From NCBI GenBank assembly GCA_964552675.1, contig CAZKHJ010000013.1, positions 1 through 64,000 on the forward strand: a DNA stretch of 64,000 nt. Reading direction: 5' to 3'. The stretch comes from Sulfurimicrobium sp964552675. GTDB lineage: Bacteria > Pseudomonadota > Gammaproteobacteria > Burkholderiales > Sulfuricellaceae. A program made the position numbers and the translations under genes. Positions within the stretch are counted from its first letter, which is position 1. Every line of letters begins with the position of its first letter. Under the pieces are notes generated by a model that saw only the letters and a program-made list of their open reading frames with translations, searched no databases and was not told the origin of the DNA. This document shows, piece by piece, positions 34,809 to 45,863 of the stretch.

Positions 34809-35312
34809 TTACAATTTGCCCTTTAATGCCGCCAAGGCACCAAAAGGGTTGGTTCTTTCCTCACTTGCCGGTTTTGCCACTCCCTGCCCCCGACAGACTT
34901 CAGGCGCATGCAGAGGCGACATCGGCAAATTCAACAAAATCTCTTCTTCGATCAATGCCAGCACATCCATTTCCGGGCTGGCCGGGATCGAATCAACGCC
35001 CTCGTCTTCATCACCAGCATCGTCAAACTGCGTCGCACCTTCCACCACTTTCAGCATGGAGACGATGTGGAGCGGGTACTCCAGCGCCTCAAGACATCGC
35101 TGGCATTGCAAAACAAGCCCGCCTTCAATACCGCACTCCAGCAGAGGCTCGCCCTTTGCGCCGGTTTCACCTGACAGGGTATACTTGATCACACCTTGGC
35201 TGGAAAGCAGGAAATCCCGCAAGCGCTCCAGCTCCGCAACGGCAACTTCGCCCTGCAACAGCGCCCCGCGCCGCGCAAACTCAAGGTTATCAACCACCGC
35301 CTGTTCAGACAT
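34809..35312 (-). CDS. yceD: DUF177 family protein YceD (23S rRNA accumulation protein)
   Basis: 167 aa from ATG 35312 (MSEQAVVDN). It has LECGIEGGLVLQCQRCLEAL, with the C-x-x-C typical of the family, an acidic middle, and the closing RTNPFGALAALKGKL that marks YceD. It is associated with 23S rRNA maturation or accumulation in E. coli and plants. It is co-transcribed with rpmF and divergent from pycA, with about 100 bases between. Confidence 0.9.
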   Translation of the reverse strand: MSEQAVVDNLEFARRGALLQGEVAVAELERLRDFLLSSQGVIKYTLSGETGAKGEPLLECGIEGGLVLQCQRCLEALEYPLHIVSMLKVVEGATQFDDAGDEDEGVDSIPASPEMDVLALIEEEILLNLPMSPLHAPEVCRGQGVAKPASEERTNPFGALAALKGKL

Positions 35313-35410
35313 AAGCCGCACATGATATAATTTTTCGGCTTTTATGTCAAAAAGCCTTAGAGCCCATTATCGGCCGGCCAGGCAAAATTACTTGAGATTC
35401 GGGTTTTCAC

Positions 35411-36829
<1,419 letters not shown>

Positions 36830-36853
36830 TTAAAAATCGTCTAGGAACAGAAC

Positions 36854-38716
36854 ATGGCTAAAGTTTTCATCAGTGAACTCGTATTGCGTGATGGCCACCA
36901 GTCCCTGATCGCAACCCGCATGCGCACCGAGGACATGCTGCCGATTTGCCGCAAACTGGACGATATCGGTTTCTGGTCACTGGAAGCCTGGGGGGGCGCC
37001 ACCTTTGACGCCTGCGTGCGCTTCCTGCGTGAAGACCCGTGGGACCGCCTCAAGAAGCTGCGCAAGGCGCTGCCCAACACCCGCATCCAGATGCTGCTGC
37101 GCGGCCAGAATCTGCTCGGTTACCGCCATTACTCGGACGACGTGGTGCGCGCCTTCGTGCAGAAATCCGCCGACAACGGCGTGGACGTGTTCCGCGTATT
37201 CGACGCACTGAACGACCTGCGCAACATGAAGGTCTCGATTGAAGCGGTAAAAAAGGCCGGCAAGATGGCCGAGGGCGCAATTTGCTATACCACCAGCCCG
37301 GTTCATGACATCTCCTATTTCGTGGCTCTGGGCAAGGAATTCGAAGCCATGGGCTGCGACACGCTGGCGATCAAGGACATGGCCGGACTGCTGACCCCTG
37401 CCGCCACCGGCGAGCTGGTCAAGGCCCTGAAAGCCGCAGTCAGCCTCCCCATCCATCTGCACAGCCACGCCACTTCCGGCCTGTCGGCAATGAGCTTCCT
37501 CAGAGGGGTGGAAAATGGCGCGGCCATCCTCGACACCTGCAACTCCTCATTCGGCGAAGGTGCCAGCCACTCCTCCACCGAGAGCATCGTCGCTGCCCTG
37601 GCCGGCACCGAATTCGACACCGGCCTCGACCTGGCCGCATTGCAGGACATCACCGCTTACTTCCGCGAGGTGCGCAAGAAATACTGGCAGTTCGAAAGCG
37701 CCTTCACCGGCGTGGATACCCGCGTGCTGGTCAACCAGGTGCCGGGCGGCATGATTTCCAACCTCTCCAACCAGCTGAAAGAACAGGGCGCACTGGGCCG
37801 CATGGACGAAGTGCTGGCCGAAATTCCCCGCGTGCGCGAAGACCTTGGCTTTCCGCCCCTGGTCACGCCCACTTCGCAGATCGTGGGCACCCAGGCAGTG
37901 CTCAATGTGCTCACCGGCGAGCGCTACAAATCGGTCACCACCGAGGTAAAAAACTATTTCCATGGCCGTTACGGCAAGGCACCGGGCGCGATCAACAGCG
38001 AAGTGCGCAGCCTCGCCATCGGCAACCAGGAAGTGATTACCTGCCGCCCGGCGGACATGCTGGCAGACGAGATGGACAAACTGCGCAGCGAGATCGAGAG
38101 TCTGGCCAAAAGCGAGGAAGACGTCCTCACCTATGCCATGTTCCCCGAGCTGGGACGCAATTTCCTGCAGGAGCGCGCCGCTGACGCCCTCAAGCCGGAA
38201 CAGTTGTTGCCCATCGGCACCAACACCGCCTGTGGCCCGTTCTACGCCGCGAATGAGTTCAACGTTACCCTGCACGGCGAAACCTATCATATCCACATCA
38301 CCGGCTCCGGCCGTCCCGGCGAGGACGCACGCCCATTCTATGTTTCCGTCGATGGCGTGCCGGAGGAGGTGCTGGTGGAAACGCTGGCCGAGATCGAGGT
38401 TTATGGCGGCCCCGGCGGTGTTGCCAGCAGCAGCGGCAAGACCAGGGCAAGCGGCGAAAAGAAAGCCTCTGGCGGCAAGCGCCCACGCCCCTCGCATCAG
38501 GGACATGTCACCACCGCCATGCCCGGCACCATCGTGGATGTGCTGGTGAAGGCTGGCCAGAAGGTCAAGGCGGGCGACGCGGTGCTGGTAATCGAGGCGA
38601 TGAAAATGGAAAACGAAGTCCAGGCACCGATCAGCGGCACGGTCATTGGCGTGTTCGCCGCCAAGGGAGACGCCGTCACACCAGATGAGGCCCTGATCGA
38701 AATCCAGCCGGAATAA
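36854..38716 (+). CDS. pycB: Pyruvate carboxylase subunit B / oxaloacetate decarboxylase alpha-type
   Basis: 620 aa. The HMGL-like carboxyltransferase domain comes first (VLRDGHQSLIATRMRTEDML, metal ligands in HLHSHATSG), then the PYC/OADA conserved region. An Ala/Gly/Lys-rich linker (about 518-545) leads to a biotinyl domain with IEAMKMENEV, where Lys584 carries biotin. With subunit A it makes oxaloacetate from pyruvate, replenishing the TCA cycle. No oxaloacetate decarboxylase beta or gamma subunits follow, so the carboxylase role is preferred over the sodium pump. Confidence 0.88.
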   Translation: MAKVFISELVLRDGHQSLIATRMRTEDMLPICRKLDDIGFWSLEAWGGATFDACVRFLREDPWDRLKKLRKALPNTRIQMLLRGQNLLGYRHYSDDVVRAFVQKSADNGVDVFRVFDALNDLRNMKVSIEAVKKAGKMAEGAICYTTSPVHDISYFVALGKEFEAMGCDTLAIKDMAGLLTPAATGELVKALKAAVSLPIHLHSHATSGLSAMSFLRGVENGAAILDTCNSSFGEGASHSSTESIVAALAGTEFDTGLDLAALQDITAYFREVRKKYWQFESAFTGVDTRVLVNQVPGGMISNLSNQLKEQGALGRMDEVLAEIPRVREDLGFPPLVTPTSQIVGTQAVLNVLTGERYKSVTTEVKNYFHGRYGKAPGAINSEVRSLAIGNQEVITCRPADMLADEMDKLRSEIESLAKSEEDVLTYAMFPELGRNFLQERAADALKPEQLLPIGTNTACGPFYAANEFNVTLHGETYHIHITGSGRPGEDARPFYVSVDGVPEEVLVETLAEIEVYGGPGGVASSSGKTRASGEKKASGGKRPRPSHQGHVTTAMPGTIVDVLVKAGQKVKAGDAVLVIEAMKMENEVQAPISGTVIGVFAAKGDAVTPDEALIEIQPE

Positions 38717-38739
38717 CACTTTAAACCAGACCCCGACTC

Positions 38740-39315
38740 ATGAAACTGATACTTGCTTCCACCTCCCCCTACCGGCGTGAACTGCTCGAACGGCTGAAAA
38801 TTCCTTTCGAGGTTTTTGCACCCAATGTGGACGAAACCCCGCTGCCTGGCGAAACTCCGGAGCAGACCGCCACCCGCCTGGCGGAGGCCAAAGCGCGGGC
38901 GGGTGAAGCCAATTTCCCGGATGCCCTGATCATCGGCTCGGATCAGGTAGCAACCCTGGGCGGCCTGCAGCTGGGCAAGCCACACACCCATGACAATGCC
39001 ACCCGCCAGCTGCGCATGATGCGTGGCAGAAGCGTGATCTTCAACACCGCCCTGTGCCTCTACAACAGCCAGACCGGCAGCGTGCAGAATCGCCTGGTGC
39101 CGTTCACCGTGACTTTCCGTGACCTGAGCGATACGCAGATCGAGCACTATCTGACCAAGGAGCAGCCCTACAACTGCGCCGGCAGCGCCAAGTCGGAAGG
39201 GCTCGGCATCGCGCTCATCGCCCGGATGGAAGGCGACGACCCCAACGCCCTGATCGGCCTGCCCATGATTGCCCTGATCGACATGCTGCAGAATGAGGGT
39301 TTTGCGGTTATCTAA
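38740..39315 (+). CDS. Maf/YceF-type nucleoside triphosphate pyrophosphatase
   Basis: 191 aa. LILASTSPYRRELL is the Maf N-terminal phosphate loop, followed by E-T-P (DETPLPGETPEQ), IIGSDQVA and the CAGSAKSEGLGI segment. The latter marks the YceF subgroup, which acts on 7-methyl-GTP, rather than YhdE. It removes non-canonical nucleotides. The gene ends three bases before the methyltransferase gene, so they form an operon. Confidence 0.88.
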   Translation: MKLILASTSPYRRELLERLKIPFEVFAPNVDETPLPGETPEQTATRLAEAKARAGEANFPDALIIGSDQVATLGGLQLGKPHTHDNATRQLRMMRGRSVIFNTALCLYNSQTGSVQNRLVPFTVTFRDLSDTQIEHYLTKEQPYNCAGSAKSEGLGIALIARMEGDDPNALIGLPMIALIDMLQNEGFAVI

Positions 39316-39318
39316 CCG

Positions 39319-40071
39319 ATGAAGACGGGCATCCTGTATCTCATTCCCGTCCCTCTTGGCGAGGAAGGCGACATTGAGGCACTCATTCCGCAGCAGGCAA
39401 GGCAGCTGGCCGCATCGCTCCATGCCTTCGTCGTCGAGCACCCCAAGACTGCGCGCCAGTTTCTCAAAAAAACCGGCACGGCCATTCCCCTGCAGGAAAT
39501 CCGCATGTCCACCCTGAACGAGCATACCCGCCCGGAGGAACTGGAAAGCCTGTTACAACCCCTGCTGGCGGGAGAGGACATCGGGCTGCTGTCGGAGGCA
39601 GGTTGCCCTGCGGTGGCCGATCCCGGTGCAAACCTGGTGCGCCTCGCACATGCAAAAAACATCCGGGTTGCCCCCCTGGTCGGCCCATCCTCCATTCTGC
39701 TTGCCCTGATGGCCTCGGGGCTCAACGGGCAAAGTTTCGCCTTCCTCGGCTATTTGCCAGCGGAAAAAAGTGAACGGGTGAAAAGAATCACGGAAATCGA
39801 GCAGATTTCACAGCGTCTCGACCAGGCCCAGATTTTTATCGAAACGCCCTACCGCAACAATCAGTTGCTGCAGGATCTGGTGGAAATCTGCCATCCGGAA
39901 ACCGAGCTGTGCGTAGCGTCGGACCTGACGCTGCCTTCCGAAAGCGTGATGACCAGACGCATGAGCGAATGGAAGAAACATCTGCCGGATTACAACAAAC
40001 GGCCTGCGATATTTCTGCTTTACCGCCGCCCGTCTAAAATCAGGAATACACTGCCACGGCAGAGAAAATAA
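39319..40071 (+). CDS. SAM-dependent methyltransferase, tetrapyrrole methylase/RsmI-like
   Basis: 250 aa. The tetrapyrrole-methylase fold is seen in ILYLIPVPLGE, LLSEAGCPAVADPGANLVRLAH and PLVGPSSILLALMASGLNG, which are close to RsmI motifs. RsmI methylates 16S rRNA C1402, but RsmI proper is longer (about 280 aa) and has a C-terminal extension, so this is more likely a paralogue of unknown target. It is coupled to maf. Confidence 0.8.
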   Translation: MKTGILYLIPVPLGEEGDIEALIPQQARQLAASLHAFVVEHPKTARQFLKKTGTAIPLQEIRMSTLNEHTRPEELESLLQPLLAGEDIGLLSEAGCPAVADPGANLVRLAHAKNIRVAPLVGPSSILLALMASGLNGQSFAFLGYLPAEKSERVKRITEIEQISQRLDQAQIFIETPYRNNQLLQDLVEICHPETELCVASDLTLPSESVMTRRMSEWKKHLPDYNKRPAIFLLYRRPSKIRNTLPRQRK

Positions 40072-40180
40072 TCGCGCCAGCCCGGAGATAACCCAGTCAA
40101 CAGGCGCCTATACCTTAGGGCGAGGTAACGGAAAACAATGCCGCCCTTAGTTCAAAAACCATATCCGGAGACAACGCATC

Positions 40181-40633
40181 ATGATAACCGTACAAAAACT
40201 CAAGCGACTGACGGCGGGATTCGTCCTGGCGATAACCGTCGCATCAGGCGAATGCCTGGCCGCCGAGGCACCCTCGGCGAAAGCCACCCCCAGGGAAAAA
40301 GTGGTATTCCAGGTCAGCGTAGGCGACTCGAAAACTTGGAATCTGACGCTTAACAATGCTAAGAATGTGCAGCAGGAACTGGGCAGCGACAATGTGGATG
40401 TCGAAATCGTCGTCTATGGCCCTGGCATCGGCATGCTCAAATTCGATTCGATCGTGGCAAACCGGATCGACGAAGCAGTCGCAGACGGGGTCAGGATTGT
40501 TGCCTGCGAGAACACCATGAAGGCGCAAAAGCTCACCAGGGACGACATGCTCGCTTCCGCCGGTTTTGTCCCGGCCGGGGTGGTTGAATTGATGAAAAGA
40601 CAGAAAGAAGGCTACGCCTATATCCGCCCCTAA
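40181..40633 (+). CDS. Exported DsrE-like family protein
   Basis: 150 aa with a signal peptide (about 1-28, ending CLAAEA). The mature part, VVFQVSVGDSKTWNLTLNNAKNV followed by VEIVVYGPGI, VRIVACENTM and the final EGYAYIRP, is typical of the DsrE/DsrF-like fold. Cys110-type cysteine in VACENTM is the conserved one. Related proteins handle sulfur or bind small thiols in the periplasm of sulfur oxidisers. It is a single gene with a 110-base spacer upstream. Confidence 0.8.
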   Translation: MITVQKLKRLTAGFVLAITVASGECLAAEAPSAKATPREKVVFQVSVGDSKTWNLTLNNAKNVQQELGSDNVDVEIVVYGPGIGMLKFDSIVANRIDEAVADGVRIVACENTMKAQKLTRDDMLASAGFVPAGVVELMKRQKEGYAYIRP

Positions 40634-40911
40634 GCGCAAAAAACGTTCAGGTCGACCCCGGTAATCACTACATCCCTCAGATGCGGAGCACCATGAAGAA
40701 ATCCATTCTGGCCGGCGCCGACCTGCCGGAAAGTTTCAAGGAAAATCTCATCCTGGCGCTGCTCAGGGCCGCGCCAGGACAAGGATGCCCAGGAACATTC
40801 AGATTCCAGCTTCCCTGGCTTCGAGGCTGCCAGGATTGCAGGACTATGCAGAGAGGGGAAATATGCTGCAGTAAATGACCGGCGATGTTTCTGCGCCGCC
40901 ATCAGTGATAG
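40634..40911. other. Spacer without a clear gene
   Basis: A 65-codon frame (40681-40878) starts MRSTMKKSILAGADLPESF and ends with four cysteines. It has no good ribosome-binding site, and its second half looks non-coding, so I leave it uncalled. Confidence 0.4.
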
Positions 40912-41160
40912 TCAAGGGCGTGTTGCCTCGACACAGGAAAGGATGGCATCGAGACGGATTTCCCGCACTTCGTTGCTGTCCACCTCCCTGAATTTCAGCC
41001 ATTCCGCTCCGTTTCGGGTCGCCACGTCAAGTGGCATGACGGTATGGCGGATTGTTGCCGAGTCCTGGCAGTATTCAAGCAACAAGGGAATTTTGCGCAA
41101 CACACTGAATTCCAGGCGTTCGTGCTGCGCGCACGAAATGGGTTGGTACTCAAGCGCCAC
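40912..41160 (-). CDS. rof: Rho-binding antiterminator (Rof) family protein
   Basis: 82 aa. YQPISCAQHERLEFSVLRK is the signature of Rof proteins, and the middle and end (GAEWLKFREVD, REIRLDAI) fit the small Sm-like barrel. Rof binds Rho and lowers Rho-dependent termination. It lies 12 bases downstream of a small membrane protein gene, probably co-transcribed with it. Confidence 0.82.
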   Translation of the reverse strand: MALEYQPISCAQHERLEFSVLRKIPLLLEYCQDSATIRHTVMPLDVATRNGAEWLKFREVDSNEVREIRLDAILSCVEATRP

Positions 41161-41172
41161 AACTTCAACCGG

Positions 41173-41312
41173 TCAAAGGAATATCACCGCCGGGAACACC
41201 GCTGCGGCCAGCACCAGCACCAGCCACTCCATATTATGGCGCGCCAGCCAGCCGGTAAAATGCGCAACCAGAATGGCAATNNNNNNNNNNTATAAAAAGC
41301 GATGAAACCCAT
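41173..41312 (-). CDS. Small membrane protein interrupted by an assembly gap
   Basis: Reading from ATG 41312 (after AAGGAACACTGAAG): MGFIAFY, then ten N, then IAILVAHFTGWLARH followed by EWLVLVLAAAVFPAVIFL and a stop. The gap (41281-41290) hides the length and frame, but both sides are hydrophobic, so a protein of about 45-50 aa or more with one or two membrane segments is likely. Family not recognised. Confidence 0.5.
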
Positions 41313-41368
41313 CTTCAGTGTTCCTTATACGATTCTCAGGTACAGGATAGCCCAGTTCTGGCGCATTC

Positions 41369-41393
41369 GGCTATAGGGGAATCCCTTATAGCC
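41369..41393. terminator. Strong hairpin after the FKBP gene
   Basis: GGCTATAGGGG pairs with CCCTTATAGCC around the loop AAT (11 pairs including one G-T). It begins one base beyond the stop of the 41395-41883 gene. No long T-tract follows on either strand, so efficiency is uncertain. Confidence 0.5.
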
Positions 41394-41394
41394 A

Positions 41395-41883
41395 CTAGTG
41401 CAGCGACTGGCTCTGGTCTGCCGGCAGGCCACTGACGATTTCATCCATGCTGGCATCGCGGATGTTTTCCACCTTTACCACGAAAGTCACAGTCTGGCCT
41501 GCCAGGGGGTGGTTGGCGTCAACCGTGAGTTTCCCGTCAGCAATGCGGCTTACCCGGAACAGCCGGCTCTCGCCACTCTCGCTCTGGAACTCGACTTCCG
41601 CGCCAAGGCGGCGGAATTCCGGCGGCACATTCTCGATATCGTCGGTAAAGCTGAGATTCGGGTCAGGTTCGCCAAAGCCTTCCTGCGGGTTAAGCGTCAC
41701 TTCCACCCGGTCGCCCACCTTGCAGCCTTCCAGCGCCGTCTCGATCTTGTCGAACAGGGGGCTGTTGCCGCCATGAACATAACCCACCGGCATGTCATAC
41801 TGCTCATATACCGAGCCGGCCTGATCCATGATCATGTAGGTCACATATACTGCCTTGTTCCTGGAGACTTTCTGTTCACTCAT
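41395..41883 (-). CDS. FKBP-type peptidyl-prolyl isomerase, SlyD-like
   Basis: 162 aa from ATG 41883 (MSEQKVSRNKAVYVTYMI). The insert-in-flap arrangement of SlyD/SlpA is seen: PVGYVHGGNSPLFDKIETALEGCKVGD, then EGFGEPDPNLSF, and DANHPLAGQTVTFVVKV. The C-terminal histidine- and cysteine-rich metal-binding tail of SlyD is missing. It catalyses prolyl isomerisation and acts as a chaperone. The unusual HGG at the flap start, in place of G-x-x, is typical of a beta-proteobacterial subgroup, as far as I recall. Confidence 0.85.
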   Translation of the reverse strand: MSEQKVSRNKAVYVTYMIMDQAGSVYEQYDMPVGYVHGGNSPLFDKIETALEGCKVGDRVEVTLNPQEGFGEPDPNLSFTDDIENVPPEFRRLGAEVEFQSESGESRLFRVSRIADGKLTVDANHPLAGQTVTFVVKVENIRDASMDEIVSGLPADQSQSLH

Positions 41884-41930
41884 GGTGCGCGTGTCATTCC
41901 CAAAAAGGCGTGATTGTAGCCCGAGAAACA

Positions 41931-43952
41931 TCAGGAACCAAGCTTGCTCACCTCGATATCCACCATCAATTCCCGCATCTGGGCAGAAAAAGGCCAGGTC
42001 AGGGTCAAGGTCACCGCCTGCATGATTTTCTCAAAGCCGGCTTCCGACTGTGACACGGTAAAGTGCGGCCGGCTTTGCACCAGGGCCGGCACGCTGAGGT
42101 GCAGGGACAAGGCGCCGCCCAGCACCTCATCCTGCAACTCCAGTTTTCTCGCCGCTTCGAAACCGAGCATCTGGCCGAACCCGCCAGGAATCTGATTGTT
42201 GTAGACAAAGCGTCCGGCTGGGCCGTCGCAGCTCGGCATCGCCAGATTGATCTCGGTGCGAAACAAACCGTCCGCCTCGCCGCTGAAATGGTAGGTCACC
42301 CGCAAGCGTGAACCGGAAACGGCAATCCGCTTGTCGATCAGCAACTTGTCATGTTCACAGGTAAATACGCCATGCGCCGATTTTTCATCGCCCGGTCGCA
42401 ACACATAGCCGCGCAAGGGAATGGCCCCCGCACCGCACAACAGGCTGTCCTGAAACAACATGCGCGGTTCGCTATCCAGCGCCAGATCAGCAGGCGTGAT
42501 TTCATGCTTGAAGCTCACACGCTCGTGAGGGTTGGCGATCCCCTCACCATCATGGTGCGAACTCTGGTTGAGATGAATCTTGCGATGGTAATGCTCAGCC
42601 TGGCGCGCCAGCGTATCGCCAAAATTATGCTGCAGGCCGTAAGCATCAAATTCACAGATCGCGCCACTGCCATCCTGGCGCAACACGGCCTGAATATCAT
42701 CGTTACGGAGAAACATCTCCTCTTTGCCGTCCAGATCCAGATCGTCCTCGATCCGGGCCGGACGTGGCGCAACATGATCCAGCATGGCCTCCAGCGCAAC
42801 GATGGCATGGTAGACGGCACGCCTCAGATGCGGCAGGTACAATCCGCCGAAAAGGCCGTGCCAGTAGGCATCGTTGGCTTGCGCTTCATACAGCATGTCG
42901 CGCATGGCCCGGTTTTTTTTCTTTTCCGGCAGTTCGGCATAACGCTGCGAAAGTTGCAACATGCGCTTGTGCATCCAGTTGGATTCCGGATAGCGACTGA
43001 GGAAATTTTTCCAGATGCCACCGCGCAGAAACGCCTTGTCGCGCTCAAAGCGCCCCTGCTCCTTGGACGCCTGAATCAGGTCGGCATAGGCGTTGGCAGC
43101 CTCGGCAGGCAGGGTCCACTCGTTCATTTCGATGTACGAGGTAGTAGGCAGATACACGATGCCACGTGTGCGGGACTGGGTATGGTAATCACAGTACTTC
43201 ATGGGTTTGATCAGGGGGGAAGCCAGCACGCCGCGAATGAAATCTTCCAGCCAGCCCTTTTCATATACCCATTCATAGGTTTCCGGCCAGATGCCGAATT
43301 TCTCGATATCGTCAAAATAGACGGCGGCCTCCCCGTCCTCGCCAGCCAGACTTTCCAGGTATTGCACGGCCTCGGCTGCGGGGGAAAAGGGGAAGCGATA
43401 GCGCAGCGCCTCGGAAATCGGGAACAAATCGAGACGCCGTCCATCCTCCTCCGTGGTGTAGTAGCCTTTCAGGTCCTCCACTTTCCTGCCGGCACAGAGG
43501 AAATGGTAGTCATCCACCATGACGTAGCGAATGCCTGCATCGGCCAGGGCCGGTACCACGGTCGCCTCCCAGACCCGTTCGGTAAGCCAGGCACCCTGGG
43601 GACGCTGGCCGCATTTCTGCTCCAGCTTGTCGGACAGCGCCAGCACCTGGCCGATACGGTCACGGTTCGGAATCACTGCCAGCACCGGCTCGGTATCGCC
43701 CGCCCCTACCAGTTCCACCTGGCCGCGCCGCACCATTTCGTTGAGCAGCGCCATATCCTCGGGGTAGTGCCGCAACATGTAATCCAGCAGCCAGCCGGAA
43801 AAATGCACCGCAAAAGGGAACTCGGGATAGCGGTAAAGGGTGTGAATGAACGGGCGATAGCAGCGCATATGCGCGTCGTGCAGCACTTCCGTGAAGTTGC
43901 CAACAGGCTGGTGGGCATGGACACCGAGCAGCAATGCAATTTGTCTGGTCAT
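41931..43952 (-). CDS. GH57 4-alpha-glucanotransferase
   Basis: 673 aa, close to the about 660 aa of Thermococcus-type 4-alpha-glucanotransferase. N-terminal GH57 barrel with GVHAHQPVGNF and the nucleophile region LTERVWE (Glu125). VMVDDYHF (about 155-162) follows. The two C-terminal beta-rich modules match DUF1925 and DUF1926. It transfers maltodextrin chains, fitting glycogen turnover. It is one of two GH57 genes followed by glgC in the same direction, with glgB and pgi divergent. Confidence 0.88.
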   Translation of the reverse strand: MTRQIALLLGVHAHQPVGNFTEVLHDAHMRCYRPFIHTLYRYPEFPFAVHFSGWLLDYMLRHYPEDMALLNEMVRRGQVELVGAGDTEPVLAVIPNRDRIGQVLALSDKLEQKCGQRPQGAWLTERVWEATVVPALADAGIRYVMVDDYHFLCAGRKVEDLKGYYTTEEDGRRLDLFPISEALRYRFPFSPAAEAVQYLESLAGEDGEAAVYFDDIEKFGIWPETYEWVYEKGWLEDFIRGVLASPLIKPMKYCDYHTQSRTRGIVYLPTTSYIEMNEWTLPAEAANAYADLIQASKEQGRFERDKAFLRGGIWKNFLSRYPESNWMHKRMLQLSQRYAELPEKKKNRAMRDMLYEAQANDAYWHGLFGGLYLPHLRRAVYHAIVALEAMLDHVAPRPARIEDDLDLDGKEEMFLRNDDIQAVLRQDGSGAICEFDAYGLQHNFGDTLARQAEHYHRKIHLNQSSHHDGEGIANPHERVSFKHEITPADLALDSEPRMLFQDSLLCGAGAIPLRGYVLRPGDEKSAHGVFTCEHDKLLIDKRIAVSGSRLRVTYHFSGEADGLFRTEINLAMPSCDGPAGRFVYNNQIPGGFGQMLGFEAARKLELQDEVLGGALSLHLSVPALVQSRPHFTVSQSEAGFEKIMQAVTLTLTWPFSAQMRELMVDIEVSKLGS

Positions 43953-44058
43953 CGTTTTAAAATCAATGTTGAGTTTTAGCCTGGAGCTTTAAATGCTGGA
44001 ATGCGCGGTCATGCCCTCATTCATTCAAAGCTCAAAATTTGGAATTCAAGAATTGTTG

Positions 44059-45801
44059 CTACGCGGCTCTCCGCATCGCACCGCCGGCTTCCGCATCCCC
44101 TCCTCCCTGGCTGATCGAAACATCCAGTTCCAGCGGCGGCACCAATAGCAGTAGGCGGTACAGGTCAGCCAGATTTTCCCGGTATAGCTTGTCAAAGCTT
44201 CTGACGCTATCACCTGGATTGTAGTCGCCAAACCACCAGAACCAGTCCGACCCCTCGCACACCGCGAGCTGGCGTGCAGCCTTGTCTTTCTGCTCCGGAG
44301 TGAGGCGGCCGCTTGCCATGACAAGATCATAGCTCTGCTTGGCCTGACACAACAGATCCCAGGCACGGTTTTTTTCCGGGCATCCCATCCAGGTAGTGAA
44401 ATTCCCATACACCCAGCTACCCGCCACAAGGCGAGGCAAATCGCGCATTGCCGCACAAGGCAGGTGCGCCGTTTGCTGCTGCGCCTGGTCGCGGCAGGTG
44501 TCGAGATAATCGCTGAAAGTCGTCAGTTCGATGTGGGGATGGTTTTGCAGCATGGCGTACATTTCGGACAGGAAATAATAGCCGTTGTAAGGATAGTATT
44601 CCCAGGCATTTTCCCCATCGAGAATAATGCTGACCACCGGGTTTTCATGGCTGTTGCTCTGGTGCCAGATTTCCTCCAGCGCATGCACAAAATTGAACAC
44701 CGCATCACGGCCAAACCACTTGGCATATTCGAAGCCGATCATGTCAGACAGGCGGTCATCGCGGAAGAAGCAGGCGATCTCGTTGTGGCCGTCGTTAATG
44801 CGGTACGGCCGGTACAGATAATTAATTGGACCTCCCTGCAACTCCCCCTGATGAGAGTGGGACAGGCTGTTGCCCAGCACCCCCTGTCCGGTGGCGATCC
44901 AGCGACAGCCGTTTTGTGCCATCAGCATTGCTGCCGCATGGGAAACGCCGCCTTCCGCAGGCCACATGCCCTCAGGGCGGGAGCCAAAATACTGCTCATG
45001 TATTTTGAGGGCTTCGGCGATATGGAAGGAGACACGTTGCGCGCCACCTGGATATTGTGGCGAGACAGGCAGGCCGATATCGGGAACACTCTCGCGCGCA
45101 CTGTTGAAATCCAGCAATAGCGGAGCAATGGGATGATAATAAGGCGTAGAGGAAAGCTCGATCTGGCCATCGTCTGCCAGCTTGCGATAGCGCGGGATAA
45201 TTCCCGCGATCAGTTCGCCGATGAGCGCGACCAGCTGCTGCCGCTCCTTGTAGGTAAACAGATTGCCCTTGGACATCATGGCGACCACCAGCTCGTGCTC
45301 ACGCCGCACGCTCTCCCCTGTCCAGGCAAGGTGATACCACACCAGCAGATCTGCCAGATACTGACTGGAAAGATAATGCAAATGCTCCACTCCATGCCCT
45401 TCATGCAGCCTGTATAGCTCATGCAGGCGCTTGTAGGCAGGATAGGGCTCGATCATCTTGCTGTGGTTGCTGCGAAAACAGCTCTCCACCACCAGCTTGC
45501 GCTGTTCCAGGGTCAGGTGCTCAAGATCCTTGGCCGCCAGCAGACGCAACAGCGGATCGCGCATTTTTCCACTGCGGAATTGCTCGGTGTAATCCTCCAG
45601 TTGGTCAAGCAGGATCGGGACAAAATTCACCACGGCCCGCGCCTGGGGGGATTGCTCCAGATGATAAGCCATGTCGGTATAGTCCTTGATGGCGTGGAGA
45701 TAAGTCCAGGGCAAGGCGAATTCGCCGGTATTGTGATGACGGTAGTCCGGCTGGTGCATGTGCCAGCACAGAACAAGACTAAGTTTTTTTTGGCTTTTCA
45801 T
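44059..45801 (-). CDS. GH57 glycoside hydrolase (alpha-amylase type)
   Basis: 580 aa from ATG 45801 (MKSQKKLSLVLCWHMHQPDY). GH57 motifs in order: WHMHQPDY, GSRPEGMWPAEGGVS (catalytic-glutamate region) and VSIILDGENAWEYY (acid/base aspartate). No signal peptide, so it acts on internal glycogen or maltodextrin. About 30% of the length lies C-terminal to the barrel and is helical. It lies 62 bases from glgC, probably in the same operon. Confidence 0.87.
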   Translation of the reverse strand: MKSQKKLSLVLCWHMHQPDYRHHNTGEFALPWTYLHAIKDYTDMAYHLEQSPQARAVVNFVPILLDQLEDYTEQFRSGKMRDPLLRLLAAKDLEHLTLEQRKLVVESCFRSNHSKMIEPYPAYKRLHELYRLHEGHGVEHLHYLSSQYLADLLVWYHLAWTGESVRREHELVVAMMSKGNLFTYKERQQLVALIGELIAGIIPRYRKLADDGQIELSSTPYYHPIAPLLLDFNSARESVPDIGLPVSPQYPGGAQRVSFHIAEALKIHEQYFGSRPEGMWPAEGGVSHAAAMLMAQNGCRWIATGQGVLGNSLSHSHQGELQGGPINYLYRPYRINDGHNEIACFFRDDRLSDMIGFEYAKWFGRDAVFNFVHALEEIWHQSNSHENPVVSIILDGENAWEYYPYNGYYFLSEMYAMLQNHPHIELTTFSDYLDTCRDQAQQQTAHLPCAAMRDLPRLVAGSWVYGNFTTWMGCPEKNRAWDLLCQAKQSYDLVMASGRLTPEQKDKAARQLAVCEGSDWFWWFGDYNPGDSVRSFDKLYRENLADLYRLLLLVPPLELDVSISQGGGDAEAGGAMRRAA

Positions 45802-45863
45802 GAAAATCCAGCTTGGCACCCGCATCCACAAGGGATGCGGGGCTATTCAGCCCAGGAATGAAA

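Noticed and set aside
40681..40878. 65-codon frame between the DsrE-like and rof genes
   Set aside because: The first 30 residues look plausible, but the rest has the composition of non-coding DNA and there is no good start signal.
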